In this document: piece by piece, positions 1-7,076 of the stretch
How the letters are laid out: every line of letters starts with the position of its first letter
Position numbering within the stretch: position 1 is the first letter of the stretch
DNA from: Bacteroidales bacterium
GTDB taxonomy: Bacteria > Bacteroidota > Bacteroidia > Bacteroidales > UBA932
Direction of reading: 5' to 3'
Length of the DNA stretch: 12,344 nucleotides
NCBI GenBank assembly: GCA_021443625.1
Contig: JABUTP010000014.1
Location: 3,485-15,828, forward strand
Notes under the pieces: model-generated
Told to the model about the DNA's origin: nothing
Database searches by the model: none
The model's input: the letters and a program-made list of their open reading frames with translations, nothing else
Position numbers and translations under genes: made by a program

Positions 1-1748
1 TCCAGAGCAAGAGTGGCATCCCCAAGCACGATATGCAGACGGCACAGTTCCGTACAGGCCGCGCTGCGCAGTTCTGCCGATAGCGCAGCAATCTCAAACC
101 TGTCGAGAGCATCGTACGTCTTTCCCATCTGCCATGCGGCAAGACCGGATATATAGTTGGCCTTTGCGTGGTATTCGTTTACGGAAAGGGCGCGGTTGCA
201 GCATTCGTATGCACCTGCCCAGTCGCATTTCCTGTAGAGGAATTCCGCCTTGAGGGCAAGGGCATCGGCATAATAACCGTCCGCCTCAAGGGCCTTGTCA
301 ACACATCCTTCGGCAAGATTGTAGCGACGCATCCCCGCATAGTAGAGAGCGCACTCCATCTCGGAGGAGGCGGCATCCTTTCTGTAATCTTCGGGAATAG
401 TGTTGGGCCGGTCGATTTTCTTGTCAGAAGCGTTCCAGATCTCTCGTCCGCACAAGGTGATGCGGGCCACCTTTCTCCCGTTCTCAAGTTGGAAGATGTC
501 CTCATAAATCTCGGCAGCCCTGATACTGACGGCTTTGGAGCAAAGCACCTCCCCGTCCCCATCGAGGATGGCAAGTGTTCCGGACTCCACGTTTGTCACG
601 GGATAGAAAACCAGTTTCGCTTCACTGCCGGAAAGTTCCACCCGGACGGCACCCATAACGCTGAAATCATCGGCCTTGCCTATGCCGGAAAACGGATACC
701 AGTACTCGGTAAAGATATCGGTGCCGTAAGGGGTGAAAAGAATTTCCTTGTATGGTGTCCCGACGCTCTCCAGCTGGTTCTGATTGAAGAGCCTTCCGCT
801 CTGCAGTTCGACATATTGGGATTGACTGTCGGACAGCAGTCCGCGCCAGATGTCCCCCTGTTCCGACTTTGCCCAGGAGAAGAACTTCCTGCCGAGTTTT
901 TCGTCACGACTTGCGCAATGCATTATGCCGAAGTCGCTGTCGTTCCAATAGGCACCGAAATAACCCCTCTGCGAACCGGACGGATGGAAACTCTTGTCCG
1001 CTCCGAAGTCAAGTTGGCTGTATCTGGAAATATCCCTCTTCTCCTCACCGTCATAGGGAAAACCGGAAATCTGTCCTTCGTGGCCTATGGTGTATGTCGC
1101 AGGGTATATTATCTCAAGGTCTTCGGTCGCAGTCTCGGCCGTGTTCATCCAGGTATAATATGGCTGGAAAAGAACCGAGGTGTTGCTCCAGGTGGTTGTC
1201 GTGCGGAAGAATCCCGCGTCCTTGGGTAGGAATATCTCTATGGTCCAATGGGTACGAGTCAGAAGTTCGAAGGAACTGATGTAGCAGCTCACTCCATCCG
1301 CTTTCCGGACGGTCTTGTAATCGACTGCAGAGGCGCAGGTCGGCGCGTGGCCTATGATTCCGAAGTTGAATTCAATGCCGCCGCTTGTCCAGGGGCCGCG
1401 CAGCGAAATGTCGCGAAACTTGATGACCTTGTTGTCGTAAAACATCTCCCGGCCCGATTTCTTGTCAACCACCGACCATACCTTACCCCCGATTTCGGGA
1501 AGAATGCGGATTCTGAGGAGGTCATTTTCAAGGACGACCATCTTCCACTCTTTCGGGACCGATGTCTGCGAATAGCCGTCATACCTGAAGTACGGGTACA
1601 GTCTGGCATCTGCGACCACGGGGTCGGGATCGTCAAAGGGGTAGGTGACATAGGTCGTATCCTTCTCTGTGATTTGCTGGGCCGAGGCCTTGGTGGAGCC
1701 TGCAACCAGCGCGGCAGCGCAGATGGAGAGTATGATGATTCGCTTCAT
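1..1748 (-). CDS. DUF5107 domain protein with C-terminal TPR repeats, secreted (partial, C-terminus beyond window)
   Basis: The minus-strand frame is open from ATG at 1748 to base 1 with no stop, giving 582 complete codons plus two bases; the gene continues past the window edge. Residues 1-23 form a signal peptide (MKRIIILSIC start, likely cut after ASA, before QQ), so a periplasmic location is expected and no lipobox is seen. Residues about 55-350 match the DUF5107 pattern: LLRIRILPEIGGKVWSVVD at 77-95, then RGPWTSGGIEFNFGIIGHAP at 117-136. This family is placed, as far as I recall, with the galactose-mutarotase-like fold and has no agreed reaction. Residues about 462-582 are TPR-like helices (for example AEFLYRKCDWAGAYECCNRA from 501), which usually mediate protein contacts. 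Relatives are typically around 1,000 residues, so roughly 400 may be missing. It starts 16 bases after the thioredoxin gene, so it is probably cotranscribed. The part seen has 12 cysteines after the signal peptide, which is unusual for a periplasmic protein. Family assignment is fairly sure; function is unknown. Confidence 0.9.
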   Translation of the reverse strand, partial: MKRIIILSICAAALVAGSTKASAQQITEKDTTYVTYPFDDPDPVVADARLYPYFRYDGYSQTSVPKEWKMVVLENDLLRIRILPEIGGKVWSVVDKKSGREMFYDNKVIKFRDISLRGPWTSGGIEFNFGIIGHAPTCASAVDYKTVRKADGVSCYISSFELLTRTHWTIEIFLPKDAGFFRTTTTWSNTSVLFQPYYTWMNTAETATEDLEIIYPATYTIGHEGQISGFPYDGEEKRDISRYSQLDFGADKSFHPSGSQRGYFGAYWNDSDFGIMHCASRDEKLGRKFFSWAKSEQGDIWRGLLSDSQSQYVELQSGRLFNQNQLESVGTPYKEILFTPYGTDIFTEYWYPFSGIGKADDFSVMGAVRVELSGSEAKLVFYPVTNVESGTLAILDGDGEVLCSKAVSIRAAEIYEDIFQLENGRKVARITLCGREIWNASDKKIDRPNTIPEDYRKDAASSEMECALYYAGMRRYNLAEGCVDKALEADGYYADALALKAEFLYRKCDWAGAYECCNRALSVNEYHAKANYISGLAAWQMGKTYDALDRFEIAALSAELRSAACTELCRLHIVLGDATLAL

Positions 1749-1764
1749 ATAAAAAAATGTAACG

Positions 1765-2850
1765 CTATTTAAGTTTGCCCTCGAGCGAATCGAGAAGCCT
1801 TCCGCACATCGTAATGGTACCCGGCCTCATTGAGGGCAGGTTCTCGCGTATAAAATCAACCTGCCTCCGGATCAGTTCCTCATCATCTGTTTCAATCAGC
1901 CTGGAAAGGTTCATAACCAGAAGGTCGGCATATCGGGCATCCAGTTGGCAGTAAATTTCCGTGACATCGTCGAAAAATGCGCTGTCATCTTTGGTATGCC
2001 GGCTCTCTATAAGTTTGAAGACTGGTGTGTATTTTACTCTATCATTTTCGGGAAGCAGAGCCACCTGTTGCTTCAAAGCAAGATATTCGGCCTCTTCATA
2101 TTGACCGGCCTTGCGCAGATATCCAGAAAAATATCTGGTTACTGCCATATGGTATAGATTGTCTGTGCGGCGGGAAATTTCTTCCGCAATCTCTGGTGCG
2201 AACTCATCCCTATGGGCAACCATCCACCTGCAGCGCTCATCATACCAGTCTTGAGTAAAACGGGTATAGATAAAAACGTTTTCTGCCGAGAGACGCTGCT
2301 GGTCGGAGAGCCCTTCAAAATATTTTGAAATCTCCTCATATCCCTCTTTTTCCCTGCCATCGCGCATCAGTATCATAACATAACGGTTGACAAGTCGGGG
2401 CGTTCTCTCGCCAGCCTCATAGCGGGCTTTGATGCGATCGGGATGCTCTTCGGGATTGGCATTCTCCTCAATTTTTCCGATAAAGTCGTTTGCTGGCATA
2501 AACCCCACTATATCGTAAAGTTTCTTTCCGAAAGCGTCCGCCACAATAAATGTCGGGAAAGCCGCAACACCAAAAGTAGAGGCCAAATCCTTACCCTCTT
2601 TTTCCGCATTGTATTTCACGCACACAAAACGGGCATTGAGGTAATCCCCAAGCGGTTTCTGGGGAAACACCTCGGTTGCCATCTTCTTGCACGGACCGCA
2701 CCAGTCTGTAAAGAAATCAATCAGGATCTGCTTGTTCTCGCTCTGCGCTGCCTTCCGGGCATCTTCAAAAGCGATGTCGCGGAAATTCGTCTGAGCCATC
2801 AGCCCTGATGCGAAAAAAGACATAAGGAGCAGTGTCGCTAACTTTTTCAT
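1765..2850 (-). CDS. Secreted thioredoxin-fold protein with long helical C-terminal extension
   Basis: 361 residues. A signal peptide (MKKLATLLLMSFFASGLMAQ, residues 1-20) directs it to the periplasm. The thioredoxin domain spans about 25-130: active site FTDWCGPCKKM with Cys51 and Cys54, and the cis-proline in AAFPTF at Pro99. The CGPC motif is that of classical reducing thioredoxins, and the sequence before it (ARKAAQSENKQILIDFF) resembles the Thioredoxin_7 group. Residues about 130-361 form a charged, apparently all-helical region I cannot assign; it may be TPR-like. The frame stays open upstream to 2916, but ATG at 2850 was chosen because it puts the signal peptide at the N-terminus and leaves an 11-base gap after the PKD-like gene instead of a 55-base overlap. 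It probably reduces or isomerises disulfides in imported material or in the cysteine-rich products of the neighbouring genes. How it would be re-reduced (for example by a DsbD/CcdA-type protein) is not shown in this window. Confidence 0.93.
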   Translation of the reverse strand: MKKLATLLLMSFFASGLMAQTNFRDIAFEDARKAAQSENKQILIDFFTDWCGPCKKMATEVFPQKPLGDYLNARFVCVKYNAEKEGKDLASTFGVAAFPTFIVADAFGKKLYDIVGFMPANDFIGKIEENANPEEHPDRIKARYEAGERTPRLVNRYVMILMRDGREKEGYEEISKYFEGLSDQQRLSAENVFIYTRFTQDWYDERCRWMVAHRDEFAPEIAEEISRRTDNLYHMAVTRYFSGYLRKAGQYEEAEYLALKQQVALLPENDRVKYTPVFKLIESRHTKDDSAFFDDVTEIYCQLDARYADLLVMNLSRLIETDDEELIRRQVDFIRENLPSMRPGTITMCGRLLDSLEGKLK

Positions 2851-2861
2851 AAAGTCGGGTA

Positions 2862-4448
2862 TTAGTTTGTGCAATATCTCCAGAAAACCTTCTCTATGCG
2901 AAGGTCGGTATGCCAAACATCGTCCACACGCGCCTCAACATTGATGTTGTTGATATCGTCCGTGACAGTGTATTTGCATAACGTTCCCTTTTGGGCCGGA
3001 CTGTAGGTGGCAACTAAAAGGTCAGTCGGCCTCGATGCCGAATGGAAATCAAAGGCGAGATAGGTGATTTCTTCGCCGAAATCATTTATCATTTTGCAAT
3101 CTTTGCGGGCGTAGTCATAGGCATATAGCTTGCTGCCGACGCTGTAGAGTATTATCTGCTGCATAGAGAAGAATGCATAATGGGAGGCCTTTGCGATATC
3201 GATGGCGTCATTGGGATCAATGGTGCTTGCTGTGGCCTTGGTGGGCATACCGGTTGCCGATGTCTGGGCTTTGAATCCATACACATAGTAATTCTGCCCA
3301 TCGGTCATCAGGGCATAGGAACGTCCGGCATTGCCATAACCATTTTCGCCATACACAATAGTCCTGACAGGGGTGTAGTTAGTCTGGTCCCAATAGAATG
3401 GTGTTGCCGAATCCGTAGGTTTTTTGCAGAATGTGCAGGCATACGAGGAGTATCCTCCCGTAGGCACCTTAAAACAGTTATTGGTGGTATCGTAGAAGAA
3501 GAATGTACTTACATAGGTTGAATTGCCGGCATAGAACGCAACCTTGTAGGGTGTGAAGATATTGGCTGTCACAGTGGAGGCATCGCGGGTTACGGGCTGG
3601 CCGTATGCCTCTCCGGAAATGATGGAAGCACAATATGCCTCACCGTCGGTCAGCAATATACGATTGGAGCCGCAGAGAGCGGTACAGTTGGGTCCGTAAG
3701 GCGCGGGAAGAACATTGGCCAGGTGGAATGGTTTCTGCACCCCTTCCATAGTGGGGAAAAGGATATTGTCCAGATTTTTTGGCAGAACGTCAACCTCAGT
3801 CTTGGTTGAGGAGAAATCCAAAGTATATTGGTTGTCTTCGGTAATGAGCCACAAGGCAGTGTTGTTGCCCACGGCATAATAACCGGTAAATACGAGATTC
3901 TTCGCTCCCTTGATGCCGTTTTTGTTGACGAACAGATTTGGAATCAGGGAGGTGTCTCTACCGGTGGGCATGCTGAGAAAATCGAGTCCGGCAATGCCGT
4001 CCTCCTTATTGCCAAGGATGTAGAACCCGCGGACAAGGGGACTCATAGCTGTAAGAGTCAGACTCTTCTCAAATTTAACACCGGTATTCTTGTCGGTAAC
4101 CTGAAAGTAAATGGAGTAGTTGCCGGGGTTGAGATTTACCGGATAGTGAAGATTGCGCTCTGTGGAAATGGTGGTATGCTTGTGGCCGTCTGTGGTAAGG
4201 GCCCCTTCGCAAACAAACCAGTTGAATTCATAGTTGTCTTCACTGTATCCCTTTACTGAAGGCTGAAGGTCTGGAGTGACATCGAGCGTTTCGGTAAGGG
4301 AGAAGAGGCTGTAACTATCCTCAATTCCCTCTATGGTGAGTTCGTTAATCTCCTCAAGATCGTAATTTCCCTTGTCTTCCACACAAGATGATATGGCGCC
4401 AATTATCGCAGAAGCCGCCAAAATGGTATGTAAATATCTGTATTTCAT
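2862..4448 (-). CDS. PKD-like family surface lipoprotein, cysteine-rich
   Basis: 528 residues from ATG 4448; a TTG nine bases further upstream is in frame but less likely. The N-terminus MKYRYLHTILAASAIIGAIS precedes a lipobox ISSC, with Cys22 as the predicted lipidated residue and acidic residues just after it (CVEDKGNYD), consistent with outer-membrane, possibly surface, anchoring. Residues about 30-135 look like the beta-sandwich of the PKD-like lipoprotein family (YEFNWFVCEGAL, then NYSIYFQVTDKNTG near 110-123). The segment SPLVRGFYILGNKEDGIAGL at 136-155 opens a larger beta-rich domain, perhaps propeller-like, running to the C-terminus. The mature chain has ten cysteines besides Cys22, including CxxxC (255/259) and CxxC (338/341). 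It lies 18 bases after the DUF4843 gene. SusCD-DUF4843-PKD-like clusters are familiar from Bacteroidota genomes, where this protein is taken to be an accessory ligand binder; no enzymatic motif is seen. Confidence 0.88.
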   Translation of the reverse strand: MKYRYLHTILAASAIIGAISSCVEDKGNYDLEEINELTIEGIEDSYSLFSLTETLDVTPDLQPSVKGYSEDNYEFNWFVCEGALTTDGHKHTTISTERNLHYPVNLNPGNYSIYFQVTDKNTGVKFEKSLTLTAMSPLVRGFYILGNKEDGIAGLDFLSMPTGRDTSLIPNLFVNKNGIKGAKNLVFTGYYAVGNNTALWLITEDNQYTLDFSSTKTEVDVLPKNLDNILFPTMEGVQKPFHLANVLPAPYGPNCTALCGSNRILLTDGEAYCASIISGEAYGQPVTRDASTVTANIFTPYKVAFYAGNSTYVSTFFFYDTTNNCFKVPTGGYSSYACTFCKKPTDSATPFYWDQTNYTPVRTIVYGENGYGNAGRSYALMTDGQNYYVYGFKAQTSATGMPTKATASTIDPNDAIDIAKASHYAFFSMQQIILYSVGSKLYAYDYARKDCKMINDFGEEITYLAFDFHSASRPTDLLVATYSPAQKGTLCKYTVTDDINNINVEARVDDVWHTDLRIEKVFWRYCTN

Positions 4449-4466
4449 CGTATCCAATGCGTTATA

Positions 4467-5375
4467 TTATTTGTTGTAGTAGCCATAAGGGGTGGTTGTC
4501 TGGGACCACTTCCTTGTACCTCCGTTGGTATCAATATAGTTGACCCACATCATCGTACCATCCTCATCAACAATGCAGGTTTCCTCACTTGCCGCCATAT
4601 CCAAAAGGTACTTTCCGAAAGTTTCTCCAAGGGCTTGGGCGCGTGCCGAAGGCATTGTTGTCTGGGAAGCGAAGTCTGCGATGCTCGTTCCCGTGATTTC
4701 CATCAGAAGACGCCATTTCTTGGCGGTGAACTTGCCGAAAATACCGCCTATTTCGGTGCCATACCACCCCGCAGGCTTGATGGGGACATCGTAGAGCCAC
4801 AGACTGTGGAAAGCTGCGTTATGGTTTACCGATTTGACGTCGGTACCAGGGAAATAGAACGGATTATCGTTGTATGTGGAGTAACCCGACGGTATTACGG
4901 GAGCATCCTTGAAGTCAGTGAACATCAATGTCAGTTCGTCAGAAGGAACTATCTTGAGCTGAAGCAGCAGGGTGTCGTTGAGCATCTGCTCTGAACGGTG
5001 GGCTGTCACTTTGAGATAAGTATAGGATTCACCCGCCTTTATCACGCATTTGGTGTTCTCAATGGTAAAGTCGCGACCTTCCACTGCATTTGTAGTGTCA
5101 GTGGCAACGACTGTAAACTCCCTATCGTGGTCTGCAGGATAACCAGTAACCGCAATCTTGAAGTTGTAGGTAGTGTCATTCTGTTCCATATTACCGAAGG
5201 TGGCCTCCGACCAGTCGCGATGTGGCCAATACTTCTGATTGATATGCGAAACGTACCAGCGCACGTCAAAGTAGAGGCTCGCCTCTCCTTCGTAGTCCAT
5301 CATCTCTTTCTCACAACTGACGAGCCCGCACATAGCCATGGCAGAGAATGCTAATATCAAAAATATCCTTTTCAT
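4467..5375 (-). CDS. DUF4843 family lipoprotein
   Basis: 302 residues starting at ATG 5375. The signal sequence MKRIFLILAFSAMAMCGLVS ends in lipobox LVSC with Cys21 as the lipidated residue, followed by an acidic stretch (CEKEMMDYEGE) that may act as a surface-export signal. Residues about 30-155 are beta-rich: ASLYFDVRWYVSH, NFKIAVTGYPADHDREFTVV, EGRDFTIENTKCVIKAGESY and LNDTLLLQLKIVPSDE resemble the Calx-beta-like arrangement found in DUF4843 proteins. The C-terminal half (WYGTEIGGIFGKFTAKKW and after) also fits this family, whose usual length is about 230-300 residues. No catalytic motif is visible. It is encoded directly after the SusD-like gene and before the PKD-like gene, so the likely role is as an accessory surface subunit of the uptake complex; this is inferred from position. 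Confidence 0.88.
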   Translation of the reverse strand: MKRIFLILAFSAMAMCGLVSCEKEMMDYEGEASLYFDVRWYVSHINQKYWPHRDWSEATFGNMEQNDTTYNFKIAVTGYPADHDREFTVVATDTTNAVEGRDFTIENTKCVIKAGESYTYLKVTAHRSEQMLNDTLLLQLKIVPSDELTLMFTDFKDAPVIPSGYSTYNDNPFYFPGTDVKSVNHNAAFHSLWLYDVPIKPAGWYGTEIGGIFGKFTAKKWRLLMEITGTSIADFASQTTMPSARAQALGETFGKYLLDMAASEETCIVDEDGTMMWVNYIDTNGGTRKWSQTTTPYGYYNK

Positions 5376-5401
5376 TGTAAATCGTTATTTGGGCAATTCT
5401 T

Positions 5402-5430
5402 GCAAAATATTGCGAAAATTGATAATTTTC
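5402..5430 (-). repeat. Two small adjacent inverted repeats between SusD-like and DUF4843 genes
   Basis: In the 62-base gap after the SusD-like stop there are two short hairpin-forming sequences. GAAAATT and AATTTTC (5414-5420 and 5424-5430) pair as seven base pairs around a three-base loop. GCAA and TTGC (5402-5405 and 5410-5413) pair as four around a four-base loop. Both stems are weak and A/T-rich and no clear U tract follows, so this is not a convincing terminator. They could be an RNA-processing or partial-attenuation site that lowers expression of the accessory genes relative to SusCD, or chance structure in A/T-rich spacer. Confidence 0.25.
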
Positions 5431-5437
5431 TGTTTAA

Positions 5438-7027
5438 TTACTCGCCGCTGCTTACACGCAGGTTGGTTTCAGACTGAGGAAGAGGCCATACATAGTTGCC
5501 GAGGGAAATAGTCTGCCACGGGTCGTAGGTATAGACATAATCGTAAATCGAATAGTCATACTTCTTGTTTTCCGTGACTGTGCCGCCAAGAATCTTTACT
5601 GCTCCGATGCGCTTGTAGTAGAAGAATAGCTGTCCTTCACCTATTACCTCGCGAGCGAATTCTGCGGTAATTTTCTCCTGAAGCCACGTTCCGTTGACAT
5701 CCTCGTCGGGGTTGTATGCCAAGTCAATGCAACTACGGTTGTTACGAAGTTCGTTAAGGTATAGAAGAGCCTCGTCAACCGACTCGGCACACTCAGCCGC
5801 AATAAGATAAACCTCACTTATACGGATAAGGGGAATCATATAGCGGGAAGGTTTGGCATTTGCCTCAAAATCAAGATATTTGTTGAAGCAGATGACTTCC
5901 TTGGCATCCTGCGCGGTAGTTCCGGAAGTTTCATCGGGAACCTCTATGGACCACATGGATGACACTTTGCGGATATCATTGTCATCGGTGTAGAAGTAGG
6001 GCATCTTGCCGGTAGGATCGGTAAAGTTCTCCCCTTTGAAGCGGAGGGCATTATTAAGACTCGCAGTCTTGCGGAAGAATGTCCTATAACTGTTGATGCG
6101 CTGCTGGTTGTAGATACCAAAGATGACCTCGGACGAAAAAATCAGGTCGGGATTTTCGGTATTCTGTATATCAGCCTTTGCTGTCCAGGGAAATATCTGT
6201 TTCTCCCTATTCTCCTCTATGAGCTTGCGGGCAATCTGACCTGCTGTGGTCTTGTCGCCTTTCCACAGATATGCGCGAGCCAGGAGGGTTTGAACGGCAT
6301 AGTAGTTCATCCTGTACTGGCGGTAGCGAAAATCATTGTTTTCGTTGGGATTATCGGTATCACTGTCAAGCACACCTTCGGTGGTGATGGGATCATCCTT
6401 GAGAAGATTGGCGGCTGCATTAAGATCCGCAATGACCTTGTCGAGAATCTGGCCGGCTGGAAGGAGCGGCTGAATCTCTTTGGAATCTGTATCCTGATAA
6501 GGGATTGTGATGATGTCCGTCGCGCCTTCTTCACTCATAATAGGGCCATATAGGCGAAGGAGGTCAAAATGGAGAAACGCACGCAGTGCCAGCGCCTCGC
6601 CCTTTATGGTGTTGTAGTATCGGGGGCTGATGGCGGAATTTTCTGAATCTATCTCAAACAGCATTGCATTGATATTCGCAATCATACTGTACTGACGGGT
6701 CCAGAGGGCGGAATTCACACTCTCGAAATTTGCATCATTGTAGTTGTATTCCGCGATGGTTTTATAGGCGTGGTCCTTATTCGACTTAACATCGTAGTAT
6801 TGGGCGAGGATGTCGAGGTGAACCATTGTCTGGGACTGACCGTAACCTTCGTTCATAGTGGTGTAGATGCCATTCAGAGCAATCTTGTAGCCTTCATTGT
6901 CGGCAAAGAGGACATTTGACAATATACCGTCTTCCATCTTAACCTCAAGCCACTTGCTGCAAGACATTGTGGAGATTGCCACCAAGCAGCCTACAGCCAG
7001 AGTCTTTATTGTCGTATATAGTTTCAT
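5438..7027 (-). CDS. SusD/RagB-like nutrient-binding lipoprotein
   Basis: 529 residues from ATG 7027. The lipoprotein signal is MKLYTTIKTLAVGCLVAIST followed by MSC, with Cys23 lipidated; the mature N-terminus CSKWLEVKMEDG is typical of SusD proteins. The SusD hallmark, IKGEALALRAFLHFDLLRLY, lies at 141-160 in the helical TPR-like core, and the conserved tail NYVWPLPQSE sits at 511-520. Length fits the family (about 500-600). SusD proteins sit on the cell surface as a lid over the SusC barrel and select the ligand. The gene follows SusC after 49 bases, as expected for the paired complex. Ligand class cannot be read from the sequence: members of the family bind glycans, and RagB of Porphyromonas gingivalis handles oligopeptides. 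The neighbouring S46 peptidase makes peptides plausible here. Confidence 0.97.
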   Translation of the reverse strand: MKLYTTIKTLAVGCLVAISTMSCSKWLEVKMEDGILSNVLFADNEGYKIALNGIYTTMNEGYGQSQTMVHLDILAQYYDVKSNKDHAYKTIAEYNYNDANFESVNSALWTRQYSMIANINAMLFEIDSENSAISPRYYNTIKGEALALRAFLHFDLLRLYGPIMSEEGATDIITIPYQDTDSKEIQPLLPAGQILDKVIADLNAAANLLKDDPITTEGVLDSDTDNPNENNDFRYRQYRMNYYAVQTLLARAYLWKGDKTTAGQIARKLIEENREKQIFPWTAKADIQNTENPDLIFSSEVIFGIYNQQRINSYRTFFRKTASLNNALRFKGENFTDPTGKMPYFYTDDNDIRKVSSMWSIEVPDETSGTTAQDAKEVICFNKYLDFEANAKPSRYMIPLIRISEVYLIAAECAESVDEALLYLNELRNNRSCIDLAYNPDEDVNGTWLQEKITAEFAREVIGEGQLFFYYKRIGAVKILGGTVTENKKYDYSIYDYVYTYDPWQTISLGNYVWPLPQSETNLRVSSGE

Positions 7028-7030
7028 GAT

Positions 7031-7064
7031 AATGTTCAGGTATTATGATTTCATACAATGTTCA
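7031..7064 (-). repeat. Short direct repeats flanking a small palindrome in the SusC-SusD spacer
   Basis: The 49-base spacer between the SusC-like stop and the SusD-like start holds the octamer AATGTTCA twice in the same orientation (7031-7038 and 7057-7064), 26 bases apart. Between them is a five-base-pair inverted repeat, TATGA-TT-TCATA (7044-7055). The layout resembles a small operator or an mRNA stem, but the elements are short and A/T-rich, so chance is a real alternative. No promoter of the Bacteroidota type was seen in this spacer. Confidence 0.2.
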
Positions 7065-7076
7065 ATGATATTCTTC

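Noticed and set aside
1749..1764. Possible terminator in the run of seven A's between thioredoxin and DUF5107 genes
   Set aside because: On the coding strand it is a T tract but no stem precedes it, and the spacer is only 16 bases, so it fits an A/T-rich translation-start leader.
168..1772. Two long plus-strand open frames (168-1229 and 1248-1772) that could be taken for genes
   Set aside because: They lie antisense to the continuous DUF5107-TPR frame, which has a signal peptide and family motifs; the plus-strand translations look like no protein family and have no plausible start context.
2851..2916. Upstream extension of the thioredoxin frame to 2916
   Set aside because: It would bury the signal peptide 22 residues inside the protein and overlap the PKD-like gene; ATG 2850 explains the sequence better.
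4449..4457. TTG start at 4457 for the PKD-like lipoprotein
   Set aside because: ATG at 4448 gives a standard lipoprotein signal and is a stronger start codon; the TTG adds only three residues.
5403..5409. Possible Bacteroidota -7 promoter element in the gap after the SusD-like gene
   Set aside because: On the minus strand it reads TATTTTG, one base short of the TAnnTTTG consensus, and no matching -33 element was seen at the right distance.
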